Source: Pseudomonadota bacterium (GTDB lineage Bacteria > Pseudomonadota > Gammaproteobacteria > Burkholderiales > Burkholderiaceae_C). Taken from it: a stretch of DNA of 64,000 bases. Positions 1 through 9,311 of this stretch are shown here, piece by piece. Position 1 is the stretch's first letter; each line of letters begins with the position of its first letter. The notes beneath the pieces are model-generated. The model searched no databases and was not told where the DNA came from. It saw nothing but the letters and a program-made list of their open reading frames with translations. The position numbers and the translations under genes are program-made. The stretch lies in contig JAFEDY010000022.1 in the NCBI GenBank assembly GCA_018241405.1, forward strand, positions 124,001-188,000, in the 5' to 3' direction.

Positions 1-2401
1 TGCCGTCGGGAATCGCCTGGTCGTAGAAGGCGTAGATCAGCTCGTCGTCCACCAGCACGTCCTGGCGCCGGCTCTTGTGTTCAAGTTCCTCCACCTTGCG
101 CACCGTCTTGTGGTTGGCCGCCAGAAAGGGCCAGTGCGACTCCCACTCGCCCTCGACCAGCGCGCGGCGGATGAACATCTGCCGCGCCTCTATGGGATCG
201 ACGCGGCCGTAGCTGACGCCGCGCTGGTTGTAGACCACCAGGCCGTAGAGCGTGGCGCGCTCGTAAGCGACGACATCAGCCTGCTTCTTGCTCCAATGCG
301 GGTCAAGCAGTTGCTTACGCAGCAAATGGCCGCCGACCTCCTCCAGCCATTGCGGCTCGATGGCGGCAATGCCCCGGCCATAGAGGCGCGATGTCTCGAC
401 CTGCTCGGCCGCGACGATCCAGCGCCCGGGCTTCTTGTTCAGGTGCGCACCTGGATGCGGATGAAACTTGATGCCGTGGGCGCCGAGATAGGCCTCGCTC
501 TCCTCGCCCTTGAAGCCGATGTTGCCCAAGAGGCCCGCGAGCATGGACAGGTGCACTGCCTCATAGCCCGCAGGCTGGGGGTTGAGCGGCCACTGGTGCT
601 CGCGCACCACGGTGAGCAGCTGCGAGTGGATGTCGCGCCACTCGCGCACGCGGCGGATATTCAGGAAGTTCTGGCGCAGCAGCTGTTCCCACTGGCGGTT
701 GCTGAGCTTGTGCGTGTCGCCGTTGACGGTGGCGGAGGCCGGCGCAGGCTGCGCTCCACTGGCACGCTGGCTGACAGGTAAAAAGGCTTGGTTTTTCGCC
801 TTACCGGCAGGCGCCGCCTGCGCCGCCATCTCCCTGCGGCTGGTCGCCACCACCTTGCCGCCGCGCGCGTCGTGCAGCCAGTTCCACAGCCGCACATAGC
901 CGCTGAATTCGCTCTTCTCGTCATCGAACTTGGCGTGCGCCTGGTCCGCCTGGGTCTGAGCCTCCAGCGGCCGGTCGCGTACGTCCTGCACCGACAGAGC
1001 CGCGGCGATGATGAGCACCTCGGCCAGCGCACCACGCGTGCGCGCCTCCAGAATCATGCGACCCACGCGCGGGTCCAGCGGCAGCTTGGCCAGTTCCTTG
1101 CCCATGGGCTGCAAGTTGCCGCGCTCGTCCACCGCGCCCAGCTCCTGCAGCAGTTGGTAGCCGTCGGCAATCGCCCGGCCCGAGGGCGCCTCGAGGAACG
1201 GGAAGTTGACCACGTCGCCCAGGCCCAGCGACTTCATGCGCAGGATGACGCCGGCCAGCGAACTGCGCAGGATCTCGGGGTCGGTAAAGCGGTCGCGCTG
1301 GTTGAAGTCCGCCTCGTCGTACAAGCGTATGCAGATGCCGTTGGCCACGCGCCCACAGCGGCCGGCGCGCTGGTTGGCGGCGGCCTGGCTGATGGGCTCG
1401 ACCAGCAGCTGCTCCACCTTGCTACGGAAGGAATAGCGCTTGACGCGCGCCGTTCCTGCGTCAATGACGTATCTGATGCCTGGAACGGTGAGCGAGGTCT
1501 CGGCCACATTGGTGGCGAGCACGATGCGCCGCTGGCTGTGCGTGTCAAAGATGCGGTCCTGCTCGGCCTGCGACAGGCGCGAGAACAGCGGCAGCACCTC
1601 GGCGGAGCGCAGCACGGGCGAATGCTGCAGGTGCTTGCGCAAATGGTCCGCCGCCTCGCGGATTTCGCGTTCGCCGGGCAGAAAGATCAATATATCGCCC
1701 CCGGCACCGCCCGCCCACAGCTCATCCACGCCATCGGCAATCGCGTCGTTGAGGTCGAAGTCCTTCTTCTCCTCGAACGGCCGCCAGCGCATCTCCACCG
1801 GGTAGGTGCGCCCGGACACCATGATGACCGGCGCCGGGCCGTTCTTGCCTTTGAAATGCTGCGCGAAACGTTCCGCGTCGATGGTGGCCGAGGTGACGAC
1901 CACCTTCAAATCCGGCCGCTGCGGCAGGATCTGGCGCAGATAGCCGAGCAGAAAGTCGATGTTCAGGCTGCGCTCGTGCGCCTCGTCGATGATCAGCGTG
2001 TCATAGGCCTTGAGCAGCGGGTCGGTCTGCGTCTCGGCCAGCAGGATGCCGTCGGTCATCAGCTTGACCGAGGCGCCCTTTTGCAGCGTGTCGGCAAAGC
2101 GCACCTTGTAGCCCACGACCTCGCCCGGCGCCGTTTTCAGTTCCTCGGCGATGCGCTTGGCCACGCTGCTCGCCGCAATGCGGCGCGGCTGGGTGTGGCC
2201 GATCAGCCGGCCCTTTTGGCCCTCGGAGGCGTTGCATTTGCCGCGCCCCAGGGCCAGGGCGATCTTGGGCAGCTGCGTGGTCTTGCCCGAGCCGGTTTCA
2301 CCGCAGACGATGATGACCTGGTGCTTGTCCATGGCCGCCATGATTTCGTCGCGGCGGGCGCTTACGGGAAGGGACTCGGGAAAGGTGATGGCGAAAGGCA
2401 T
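1..2401 (-). CDS. hrpA: ATP-dependent RNA helicase HrpA, N-terminal two thirds (partial, runs off left edge)
   Basis: DEAH-box RNA helicase, cytoplasmic, acting in RNA and ribosome metabolism. About 800 residues are visible, against a usual family length near 1,300; the C-terminus lies outside the window. The start is the ATG at 2401, giving an N-terminus with Walker A GETGSGKTT at residues 34-42, DEAH at 139-142 and SAT at 171-173, followed by the helicase C domain with the QRAGRCGR motif and the OB-fold/HA2 region. An alanine-rich insert between the HA2 and DUF3418-like regions looks lineage specific. A long open frame runs antisense to it and is a high-GC shadow. Confidence 0.95.
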   Translation of the reverse strand, partial: MPFAITFPESLPVSARRDEIMAAMDKHQVIIVCGETGSGKTTQLPKIALALGRGKCNASEGQKGRLIGHTQPRRIAASSVAKRIAEELKTAPGEVVGYKVRFADTLQKGASVKLMTDGILLAETQTDPLLKAYDTLIIDEAHERSLNIDFLLGYLRQILPQRPDLKVVVTSATIDAERFAQHFKGKNGPAPVIMVSGRTYPVEMRWRPFEEKKDFDLNDAIADGVDELWAGGAGGDILIFLPGEREIREAADHLRKHLQHSPVLRSAEVLPLFSRLSQAEQDRIFDTHSQRRIVLATNVAETSLTVPGIRYVIDAGTARVKRYSFRSKVEQLLVEPISQAAANQRAGRCGRVANGICIRLYDEADFNQRDRFTDPEILRSSLAGVILRMKSLGLGDVVNFPFLEAPSGRAIADGYQLLQELGAVDERGNLQPMGKELAKLPLDPRVGRMILEARTRGALAEVLIIAAALSVQDVRDRPLEAQTQADQAHAKFDDEKSEFSGYVRLWNWLHDARGGKVVATSRREMAAQAAPAGKAKNQAFLPVSQRASGAQPAPASATVNGDTHKLSNRQWEQLLRQNFLNIRRVREWRDIHSQLLTVVREHQWPLNPQPAGYEAVHLSMLAGLLGNIGFKGEESEAYLGAHGIKFHPHPGAHLNKKPGRWIVAAEQVETSRLYGRGIAAIEPQWLEEVGGHLLRKQLLDPHWSKKQADVVAYERATLYGLVVYNQRGVSYGRVDPIEARQMFIRRALVEGEWESHWPFLAANHKTVRKVEELEHKSRRQDVLVDDELIYAFYDQAIPDG

Positions 2402-2446
2402 AGGGGCGGCGATTATCCCAGCCCCGGCGCGGCGCGGCAGATGCGC

Positions 2447-3139
2447 TCAGCGCAGCATGCTGAAGTAGCGCGCCAGCGGCTCGCGCTCGGTGCGGGTGCG
2501 GTTCACGGGCGCTTGTGCGTCCTCCCAGCCCAGGGCCATGCCGCAGACCACGATCTCGGTCGCGGGCAGGCCCAGCGCGTCGCGCACGATCTGCGGGTAG
2601 CTGGCCAGGGCGCCGATGGCGCAGCTGGCCAGGCCCTGGGCCTCTGCGGCCAGCATCAGGGCATGCAGGCACATGCCCAGATCCATGAAGCCGCCGGCGC
2701 CGAAGTCGCGGTCTATGGTGACGACCAGGGCCACGGGAGCGCCGAAGAAGCGGAAGTTGCGCTCGAACTGCCCCGCCCTGGCCGCGCTGTCGCCGCGCGC
2801 CACGCCCAGAGCGCCGTAGAGCGCCTGCGCCGCCGCTACCTGGCGCTTGCGCAGGGCCAAGGGCATGGGCTGGGGAAAATAGCCGTAGTCCTCGGCCTCT
2901 GGAACCTGGTCGCGCCAGGCCTGTGTCAGAGCGGCGCTCAGGCGTTCGCGCGCGGCACCCTCCACGGCCCAGAAGCGCCCAGGTTGCAGGTTGGCGCCGC
3001 TGGGCGCGAGGCGTGCCGTGGTCAGCAAGCGCTCCAGCAGCGCCAAGGGCACGGGGCGCGGCAGGAAGGCGCGCACCGAATGGCGCGCCTGCGCCAGCGT
3101 CTCGAATGCATCAGCGGCAGGCGCCAGCGGTTCGCTCAT
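2447..3139 (-). CDS. nitroreductase-family flavoprotein
   Basis: 230-residue member of the FMN nitroreductase fold (NfsA/BluB-type oxidoreductases). The N-terminus has the family motif RHSVRAF, and the middle has the LAPSGANLQPG stretch that contacts FMN. The start is taken at 3139, where ATG overlaps the TGA of the upstream thiolase (ATGA), rather than the ATG at 3145. That places it as last gene of the run bioM-bioN-bioY-ligase-thiolase-nitroreductase. It is probably an NAD(P)H-dependent reductase of unknown substrate; the context with acyl-CoA genes could mean an enoate or quinone substrate, but nothing in the sequence decides it. Confidence 0.8.
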   Translation of the reverse strand: MSEPLAPAADAFETLAQARHSVRAFLPRPVPLALLERLLTTARLAPSGANLQPGRFWAVEGAARERLSAALTQAWRDQVPEAEDYGYFPQPMPLALRKRQVAAAQALYGALGVARGDSAARAGQFERNFRFFGAPVALVVTIDRDFGAGGFMDLGMCLHALMLAAEAQGLASCAIGALASYPQIVRDALGLPATEIVVCGMALGWEDAQAPVNRTRTEREPLARYFSMLR

Positions 3140-4296
3140 CCACATGCGCCCACCTCTACCCAGGTCGCCGTGCCCAGGCCGCCCGCGCCCGCAATGCAGG
3201 CGATGCCGCGCTGCGCCCGCGCGCCTGCCCGGGCGCCGAGCTGTGCCAGCACCCGCACCAGTGCAATCGCGCCCGACGCACCGATGGGGTGGCCGCGCGC
3301 CAGGCCGCCGCCGCCGCGGTTGATGGCCTCGGGCGCCAGGCCCAGGGCGTCGCAGAAGGCCAGGCCCTGGGCGGCAAAGGCGTCGTGCAGCTCCAGTGCG
3401 TCCAGTCCTTCAAGTTGCCAACCGCTGCGTGCCTGCGCGGCGCGGGCCGCTGCTATGGCGCAGAGCATGGGCGATTCGGGCGCGCCGCCCACGCTGGCGC
3501 TGCCGCACCAGTGCGCGCGCGGCCGCAGGCCAAGGCGCTCGCAGGCCGCAGGCAGGGCCAGCAACAGCAGGGCCGCGCCGTCGGCCTTGGGCGATACGGC
3601 CACGGTGCTCAGGCTGCAGTCCCTGCCGTCCGCCGCGCGGCCCACGGCCACGGCGGGCATGCGCGCCACGCGCTCGGCGCTCAAGCTGCGCGGGTAGGCG
3701 TCATGCGCCAGGCCGGCCAGCGGCACGATCTCGGCCGCCATCGCTGCGCGCGCGGCCACCGCGCGTGTATGGCTGACCTGGGCGTAGGCGTCCTGCGCGG
3801 CGCGCGACAGGCCCAGGCGCTGCGCGCCGTCCAGCGCGGCCTGCAGCATGTCCGGGTCGCGCTCGGGCCAGGGCGTGAACGCCGGCTGCTCGTAGGGCTG
3901 GGGCTCTGCGCCGGCCTGCGCGGGCCTGTGCATGCGCAGCGGCGCGCGGCTCCAGGCCTCTGCCCCGCCGGCGATCACCACCTGGGCCTGGCCCAGGGCC
4001 AGCAGGCCGCAAGCATGGATGATGGCGTCCAAGCCGGCGCAGCATTGGCTGTCCAGAGTGATGGCGGGAACACGCTCGCCCAGGCCGGCCGCCAGCGCCA
4101 GCATGCGCGCGGGATTGCCGCCCGCGCCCAGCGCGTTGCCCAGCACCACGGCGTCCACGGCCTCGGGCGGCAGGCCGCTGTCCGCTAGCAAGCGCGCCAC
4201 CAGCGGGGCGGCCAGGTCGTGCGGCTGGCAGGCGGCCAGTGCGCCACCCACGGGCGCGACCGGCGTGCGCGCCCAGGCCAGGATGGGGATGGTCAT
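3136..4296 (-). CDS. thiolase (acetyl-CoA acetyltransferase-type)
   Basis: 386-residue thiolase that condenses or cleaves beta-ketoacyl-CoA. The nucleophilic cysteine is in DSQCCAGLDA (Cys85), the C-terminal GHPIGASG motif is intact, and the last catalytic cysteine lies in GIACIAGAGGLG. The start ATG at 4296 overlaps the TGA of the upstream ligase (ATGA), so the two are probably translationally coupled. Sitting directly after bioY and an acyl-CoA ligase, it may take part in making or salvaging a pimeloyl-type acyl-CoA for biotin. That role is an inference from neighbourhood only; ordinary beta-oxidation is equally possible. Confidence 0.85.
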   Translation of the reverse strand: MTIPILAWARTPVAPVGGALAACQPHDLAAPLVARLLADSGLPPEAVDAVVLGNALGAGGNPARMLALAAGLGERVPAITLDSQCCAGLDAIIHACGLLALGQAQVVIAGGAEAWSRAPLRMHRPAQAGAEPQPYEQPAFTPWPERDPDMLQAALDGAQRLGLSRAAQDAYAQVSHTRAVAARAAMAAEIVPLAGLAHDAYPRSLSAERVARMPAVAVGRAADGRDCSLSTVAVSPKADGAALLLLALPAACERLGLRPRAHWCGSASVGGAPESPMLCAIAAARAAQARSGWQLEGLDALELHDAFAAQGLAFCDALGLAPEAINRGGGGLARGHPIGASGAIALVRVLAQLGARAGARAQRGIACIAGAGGLGTATWVEVGACG

Positions 4297-5717
4297 GGCC
4301 AGGCCTTCAATGCCGGTGCGCCCGCCATGAGCGCGCGGCCTATGGCCGCATGGTCGGTCTTGCCGCTGGCGGTCTGCGGCCAGTCGCCCCGCCACAGCCA
4401 CCAGTGGCGCGGCGCCTTGAAGGGCTCCAGCGCCGCGCGGCACCAGGCGGCCAGATCCTGCGCAGCGGGCGGCGCATCGCCCTGCCACTGCAGCACGGCA
4501 TGCACGCGGGTGCCGCGCAGGCCGTCGGCCAGGCCCTGCAGGCTGGCCTGGGCCACGCCGGGGTGGGCCAGTAGGCGCGCCTCCACCTCTTCGGGGAACA
4601 GGTTCTTGCCTTGGGTGACCAGCATGCGGTTTTCGCGCCCGCACAGGTGCAGCAGGCCGCTTGCGTCCAGGTAGCCGAAGTCGCGCACCGACAGCCAGTC
4701 GCCCTCGCGCAGCGCCGCCGTGGCGTCGGCCCGGTTCACATAGTCAGTGAACAGCATGGGGCTGCGCACCCAGATCAGCCCCGGCTGGCCGGGCGGCAGC
4801 GGCGGGCTGTGCGGGTGCGAGCCTATGTGCAGGTCCACATTGCTGAACGGCCGGCCCACGGCCTGGGCGGGCGCGGCGGGTTCGGCGTCCATCCAGGCGA
4901 TGTAGCTGGCCTCGGACGCGCCGTAGAACTCCACGATGCGCGCGCGTGGGAACAGCCGGCGCAGCGCGGGCGTGCGCTCGCGCAGCCAGCGCGCGCCGCT
5001 GATCAGCACCAGCTGTACGCCCTCGATAGCCGCGAGCCGCCGGCGCTGCGCGTGCTCCAGCATCAGCACCAGCTGGCTGGGCACGGCCACCAGCAGGGGC
5101 GCGGCGCCTGCGCGCAGCGCGTCCAGCGCCCGCGGGGCGGAAAAGCGCTCCTGCAGCACCGCGCCCGCGCCCGTCCACAGCCCCAGCAGCGCGCCGAACA
5201 AAAACAGTGAATGCGACATGCGCCCAGGCGCCAGCACGCGCGCACCGGCGGCGGGGCCGAAGTCCTGCAGGCTGACGCGAAAGCTCTCGGCCCAGGAGCG
5301 GTGGTGGCGCATGAAGCCCTTGGGCAGACCCGTGCTGCCCGAGGTAAAGCCTATGTAGAACGGTGACAGAGGCGTGGCCGCCGCACTGGCCTGGCCCTGC
5401 GGCAGTTGCCGGGTAATTGCCTGGGCCACGCCGGCGGGCCACTGCGCATCGCCCATGGCGGCGCAGCGCCCGCTGGCGATCACGCCCAGGAAGGCGACCA
5501 CCCCCTCCAGCGTGCCGGCGTCGCCCCGCAGCAGCACGGTGGCGGGCGCGCCCTCGGCATCGAGCCGGCGCGCATGGGCCTGCACGCGCTCGTGCAGCTC
5601 GGCAAAGCTCAGGCGGCAGGCTTCACTGGCCAGGGCCAGCGCGCCGGGCCGCTCGCGCGCCCAATGGGCGAGCGGGCCGTGCACCAGCGCAAACGGATCC
5701 GGCAGCAGGCCAGCCAT
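4293..5717 (-). CDS. AMP-forming acyl-CoA ligase
   Basis: Adenylate-forming acyl-CoA synthetase of about 474 residues. The phosphate loop TSGSTGLPKG, the EFYGASEAS motif, GDWLSVRDFGYLD (the Asp that binds ribose) and the C-terminal lysine in QTASGKTDHA are all present, so it should be active on a carboxylic acid, ATP and CoA. Start is uncertain: the ATG at 5717 is chosen, but a TTG at 5762 overlapping the bioY stop (TTGA) would add about 15 residues. It lies between bioY and the thiolase in the same direction. Its substrate is not evident; a dicarboxylate such as pimelate would fit the biotin context. Confidence 0.85.
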   Translation of the reverse strand: MAGLLPDPFALVHGPLAHWARERPGALALASEACRLSFAELHERVQAHARRLDAEGAPATVLLRGDAGTLEGVVAFLGVIASGRCAAMGDAQWPAGVAQAITRQLPQGQASAAATPLSPFYIGFTSGSTGLPKGFMRHHRSWAESFRVSLQDFGPAAGARVLAPGRMSHSLFLFGALLGLWTGAGAVLQERFSAPRALDALRAGAAPLLVAVPSQLVLMLEHAQRRRLAAIEGVQLVLISGARWLRERTPALRRLFPRARIVEFYGASEASYIAWMDAEPAAPAQAVGRPFSNVDLHIGSHPHSPPLPPGQPGLIWVRSPMLFTDYVNRADATAALREGDWLSVRDFGYLDASGLLHLCGRENRMLVTQGKNLFPEEVEARLLAHPGVAQASLQGLADGLRGTRVHAVLQWQGDAPPAAQDLAAWCRAALEPFKAPRHWWLWRGDWPQTASGKTDHAAIGRALMAGAPALKAWP

Positions 5718-5758
5718 GGCTGCGGCCGGCGCCAGGGGCACGGTGAGGTCGGCGACGC

Positions 5759-6343
5759 TCAACGCTCGCGCCCGCCAAACTGCCAGTCCGGCAGCGCCTT
5801 GGCCACCGTGTGCACGACCACGGCGCACAGCACGCACTTGACCAGATCACCGGGCACGAACACCAGATCGGCAAGGAATGCTTTCTCCAGTGGCATCTGC
5901 GCCAGCAGCACCAACCCAGCAATGCCCATGGCGTGCAGGAACACCAGGCCGCCGAGCACCGAGGCGATGAAGGCGCTCAGCGCCGTGCGCATGGGCGTGC
6001 CCTGGGGCAGCAGGCGCATCAGCGCACCCGTCACGCCCGCGGCCAGCGCATAGCCCACCAAGTAGCCTGCCGACGGCGCCATGAACACGCCGATGCCGCC
6101 GCGCCCGCCCGACAGCAGCGGCAGGCCCGCGGCCACGGCCACCAGGAACAGCAGCAGCGCCTGAAAGCCCCTGCGCGCACCCAGCAGGCAGCCCGCGAGC
6201 ATGACGCCCAGCGACTGCAGCGTGATGGGCACGCCCAGCGGCAGGTCGATCTTGGGGATCAGCCCCATCACGGCCATGAGCGAGGCAAACAGCGCCACCA
6301 GCGCCATGGAGTGGGAAGTCGTGCGAGAGACGGCAGCAGTCAT
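5759..6343 (-). CDS. bioY: BioY, substrate-binding membrane subunit of a biotin ECF transporter
   Basis: 194-residue hydrophobic protein with about six membrane segments and the BioY-type sequence in the N-terminal half (IPKIDLPLGVPITLQSLGVML, followed by LLGARRG). BioY binds biotin in the inner membrane and works with the energising pair BioM and BioN encoded immediately upstream. Spacing to bioN is about 30 bp, and the ligase follows after a short gap. All three transporter parts are here, so this is a complete group I-like ECF importer. Confidence 0.92.
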   Translation of the reverse strand: MTAAVSRTTSHSMALVALFASLMAVMGLIPKIDLPLGVPITLQSLGVMLAGCLLGARRGFQALLLFLVAVAAGLPLLSGGRGGIGVFMAPSAGYLVGYALAAGVTGALMRLLPQGTPMRTALSAFIASVLGGLVFLHAMGIAGLVLLAQMPLEKAFLADLVFVPGDLVKCVLCAVVVHTVAKALPDWQFGGRER

Positions 6344-6373
6344 GAGAAGTCCTTGAAGAAAACAGAAGGCGGG

Positions 6374-6967
6374 TCACCCGCCCAGGCGGGCATAGAGGGC
6401 GTCGGCCACGCGCCGCGCGGTCTGCAGCATCTGCACCGTGAGCGGCGCGATCAGCCGCAGGCCGCCGGGGCGGCCCGTGCGCAGGCGATGGGCCTCGTCC
6501 AGCCTCTTCCACTGCACGAAGAAATGCTCGGTAAAGCGCAGCATCAGCGCCAGCTGCAGCGACCAGCGCTCGGGCCGCAGGCCCAGGCGCGCCAGGGGCG
6601 CGAGCAGGCCGTCGAGCACCAGCAGCAGATCCGTGGGGCGCGTGCTCACCGTGAGCGCCACGCCCAGCGTGGAGGCGCAGGCCAGGCGCAGTGCGCTCAC
6701 CGCCGCCACGTCAGGCCGGCCCAGCCACAGGTGAAAACAGGCCACCAGGCCCGCCGCCATCAGCACCGACACCATGAGCCGCCGCGCCACGCGCGTGGCC
6801 GGCCCCAGGCTGCACCACAGCAGCGCGCAGCCCGCCCCGGCCACCGCCAGCGCCCAGGGCGCCGACAGCAGGAACAGCAGCGTGCCCAGGATCGCCATGC
6901 AGGCCAGCTTGCGGCCTGCCGGCCAGCGGTGCAGCCAGGTGAGGTGTTCGCTGTAGAGACTGCCCAT
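6374..6967 (-). CDS. bioN: BioN, transmembrane coupling protein of the ECF transporter
   Basis: 197-residue T-component with several hydrophobic helices and the cytoplasmic Ala-Arg-x motif region expected for the CbiQ/BioN family (ALYARLGG near the C-terminus). It couples ATP hydrolysis by BioM to BioY. It begins 12 bp after the bioM stop and precedes bioY, so the three form one transcription unit. Shorter than CbiQ proteins of cobalt transporters, as usual for BioN. Confidence 0.88.
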   Translation of the reverse strand: MGSLYSEHLTWLHRWPAGRKLACMAILGTLLFLLSAPWALAVAGAGCALLWCSLGPATRVARRLMVSVLMAAGLVACFHLWLGRPDVAAVSALRLACASTLGVALTVSTRPTDLLLVLDGLLAPLARLGLRPERWSLQLALMLRFTEHFFVQWKRLDEAHRLRTGRPGGLRLIAPLTVQMLQTARRVADALYARLGG

Positions 6968-6979
6968 GGCGTACGGCCC

Positions 6980-7753
6980 TCACGCGACCGCACGCATGGT
7001 GGCGCGCCTGTCCCGGGACTGGGCGACCTCTCGCGCCACGGCCGCCTCGTAGGCGGCGCAGACCTCGCGCCCCGGCCCGTCGCCGCGCACCCGGCCCGCG
7101 TCCAGCCAGATCACGCGCGGCCAGTCGCGCACGGGATCGAGCACATGGGTGGACACCAGCACCTGCTGCGCGCAGCCGGCGATGTCGTCGGCCAGGCGCG
7201 CGCGGCCTGGCAGGTCCAGGCTGGCGAAGGGTTCATCAAGCAGCAGCGTGCGCGGCCCGGCCAGCAGCAGGGCCAGCCAGCAGACCTGCTGGCGCTGGCC
7301 CTGGCTCAGGCTGCCGACGGCGCGCGCCGCCCAGTCGCCCAGGCCGCGCCCGGCCAGAAAATCGCGGGCGCGCGCCAGCGCCTCGCGCCGTTTCAATCCC
7401 AGCGGCTGCAGGCTCAGGGCCAGTTCTTCCTCCACCGTGGGGAAGATGATCTGGTCATCCGGGTTCTGGAACATCATGCCCACGCGGCGGGTGTGCGATT
7501 CGCCATGGGGCAAAGCGTGCAAATCCTGCCCTTGCGAAAGCACCTGGCCGCTGTCCTGCAGCTCCAGCGCGCACAGCAAGCGCAGCAGGCTGGTCTTGCC
7601 TGCGCCGTTGTGGCCAATGAGGCCTATGCGCGGCTCATCGAGGCGCAGATTCAGGCCCGCAAACACCTGGCTTGCGCCCCGGCGCAAATGCAGCTGCCGC
7701 AGCTCCAGCAAGGGGGCAGCGACAACGGTGGGCACAAAAGCGACAGGCGGCAT
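6980..7753 (-). CDS. bioM: BioM, ATPase of the biotin ECF transporter
   Basis: 257-residue ABC ATPase. Walker A is GHNGAGKTS, the Q-loop lies in MMFQNPDDQIIF (the double-D Q-loop typical of ECF ATPases), the signature is LSQGQRQ and Walker B is LLLDEPFASLD. First gene of the minus-strand biotin-type run; the start is the ATG at 7753. The roughly 240-bp region upstream (7754-7988) is noticeably AT-richer than the surroundings and should carry the promoter; no clear BirA or BioR site was recognised there. Confidence 0.92.
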   Translation of the reverse strand: MPPVAFVPTVVAAPLLELRQLHLRRGASQVFAGLNLRLDEPRIGLIGHNGAGKTSLLRLLCALELQDSGQVLSQGQDLHALPHGESHTRRVGMMFQNPDDQIIFPTVEEELALSLQPLGLKRREALARARDFLAGRGLGDWAARAVGSLSQGQRQQVCWLALLLAGPRTLLLDEPFASLDLPGRARLADDIAGCAQQVLVSTHVLDPVRDWPRVIWLDAGRVRGDGPGREVCAAYEAAVAREVAQSRDRRATMRAVA

Positions 7754-8081
7754 TCGGAATATCCAAAGCAGGTATTCAGCAAATTCTAACCCGACAAAAA
7801 ATCCTCATTTAGCAGTCAAAAGTTTGCTTTTTTCAACAACATCTTTTATTTATCATCTAAAACACACCAAGAAAAGCATTTAACTGTCGGCAAAATTGGC
7901 GCCAGTTAGCTTGCGTTGTCGGTGATCTGACGTAAATTCCGCGAACGCGCCATCTTCTTACCGCGATCTGCGTTCTTTTTACAGGCTCGTGCATGCAATG
8001 TACGCAGCAGCACGCTCGGCGCGGTATGCATATGCGCGGACAATACGCGCTCGCCCTGGCTTCGCACCCTCCTTCCAACCC
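7754..8081. promoter_or_regulatory. AT-rich divergent intergenic region between bioM and the MFS gene
   Basis: About 330 bases without a convincing gene, between two divergently transcribed genes. The part 7785-7880 is clearly AT-rich with runs of T and A, as expected for overlapping promoters. No operator could be identified with confidence. Confidence 0.5.
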
Positions 8082-9290
8082 ATGACAACAGCTTCCTCCG
8101 CGCTGGAGCGCCGCAACCTTGGCCTGCTGGTAGCCGTCCAATCCCTGGGCGGCGCATCGCCGCCCATCATCATTTCGCTGGGTGGATTGGTGGGGCAGAT
8201 GCTGTCGAGCACGCCCTCGGCTGCCACCCTGCCCGTGAGCCTGTACCAGCTGGGCTTGGCCCTGTCCACGCTGCCCGCGGCCTGGCTCATGCACCGCGCG
8301 GGGCGGCGTGCGGCCTATCTGCTGGGCGCGGTGATGGGCATGCTGTCGGGGCTGGTGGCGGCCTGGGGTATCAGCCAGTCGGACTTCACGCTGTTCTGCC
8401 TGGGCACGGCATTGGCGGGCTTCTACGGCGCCTGCGTGCAGAGCTACCGGTTTGCCGCCATCGACGCGGTGGGCGACCCGGCGCGCCACGCCAACGCCAT
8501 CTCGCGCGTCATGGTGGGCGGCCTGATCGCCGGCATCATCGGCCCGCAGGTGGTGATCTGGACGCGCGATTCCCTGCCCGCCACGCCGTTTGCCGGCAGC
8601 TTCTACAGCCAGGCGGCGCTGGCCCTGCTGGCGCTGCCGCTACTGCTGTTACTGCGCCTGCCGCCCGCTGCTCCGCGGGCAGCGGCGCATGGCGCGCGCG
8701 ACCTGTCCGAGATCGTGCGCACGCCACAGTTCATCGTTGCTGCCGCCGCGGGCGTGGTCAGCTACGGCCTGATGTCCTTCCTGATGACGGCCGCGCCCAT
8801 GGCCATGGTGGGCTGCGGCCACAGCGTGGGCGAGGCGGCGCTGGGCATACAGTGGCATGTGCTGGCCATGTTCGGCCCCAGCTTCTTCACGGGACGGCTG
8901 ATCGAGCGCTTTGGCAAGCGCCGCATCACCGCACTGGGCCTGCTGCTGATCGCCGCCTCCGGCGCACTGGCGCTGATGGGGCTGGCGCTGACGCATTTCT
9001 GGGGCGCACTGGTGCTGCTGGGCCTGGGCTGGAACTTCGGCTTCATCGGCGCCACCGCCCTGCTGGCCGAGGCCTACCGCCCATCGGAGCGCGCCAAGGT
9101 GCAGGCGCTCAATGACTTCCTGGTGTTCGGCACCGTGGCCGTGGCCTCGTTCGGCTCGGGCCAACTGCTGCACAGCGTGGGCTGGAATGGCATCAACGCC
9201 GGCATGCTGCCCATGGTGGCCCTGGTGCTGGCGCTGCTCGCCTGGCAGGGGCTGCGACAGCGGCGACATGCCCGTGCAACCGGTGCCTGA
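8082..9290 (+). CDS. MFS permease (drug/metabolite type)
   Basis: 402-residue major facilitator with about twelve membrane segments. The loop after the second helix reads MHRAGRRAAYLLG, a form of the A-type motif of MFS proteins, and the equivalent in the second half is LIERFGKRRI. The start is placed at the ATG at 8082; an in-frame ATG at 7989 would add a basic, unmatched 31-residue stretch. Transcribed away from the biotin genes and followed closely by the glyoxalase gene. Substrate unknown. Confidence 0.8.
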   Translation: MTTASSALERRNLGLLVAVQSLGGASPPIIISLGGLVGQMLSSTPSAATLPVSLYQLGLALSTLPAAWLMHRAGRRAAYLLGAVMGMLSGLVAAWGISQSDFTLFCLGTALAGFYGACVQSYRFAAIDAVGDPARHANAISRVMVGGLIAGIIGPQVVIWTRDSLPATPFAGSFYSQAALALLALPLLLLLRLPPAAPRAAAHGARDLSEIVRTPQFIVAAAAGVVSYGLMSFLMTAAPMAMVGCGHSVGEAALGIQWHVLAMFGPSFFTGRLIERFGKRRITALGLLLIAASGALALMGLALTHFWGALVLLGLGWNFGFIGATALLAEAYRPSERAKVQALNDFLVFGTVAVASFGSGQLLHSVGWNGINAGMLPMVALVLALLAWQGLRQRRHARATGA

Positions 9291-9311
9291 CTTGTCGGCA
9301 CAATACGCGGC

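Noticed and set aside
788-3697. A 969-codon open frame on the plus strand
   Set aside because: It lies antisense to hrpA and the nitroreductase, which have full family motifs; its product is rich in Arg, His, Gln and Ala, typical of a high-GC shadow frame.
3136-4644. Longer thiolase frame starting at 4644
   Set aside because: The first 116 codons are out of family and antisense-like to nothing but overlap the ligase coding sequence in another frame; the ATG at 4296 with ATGA overlap fits.
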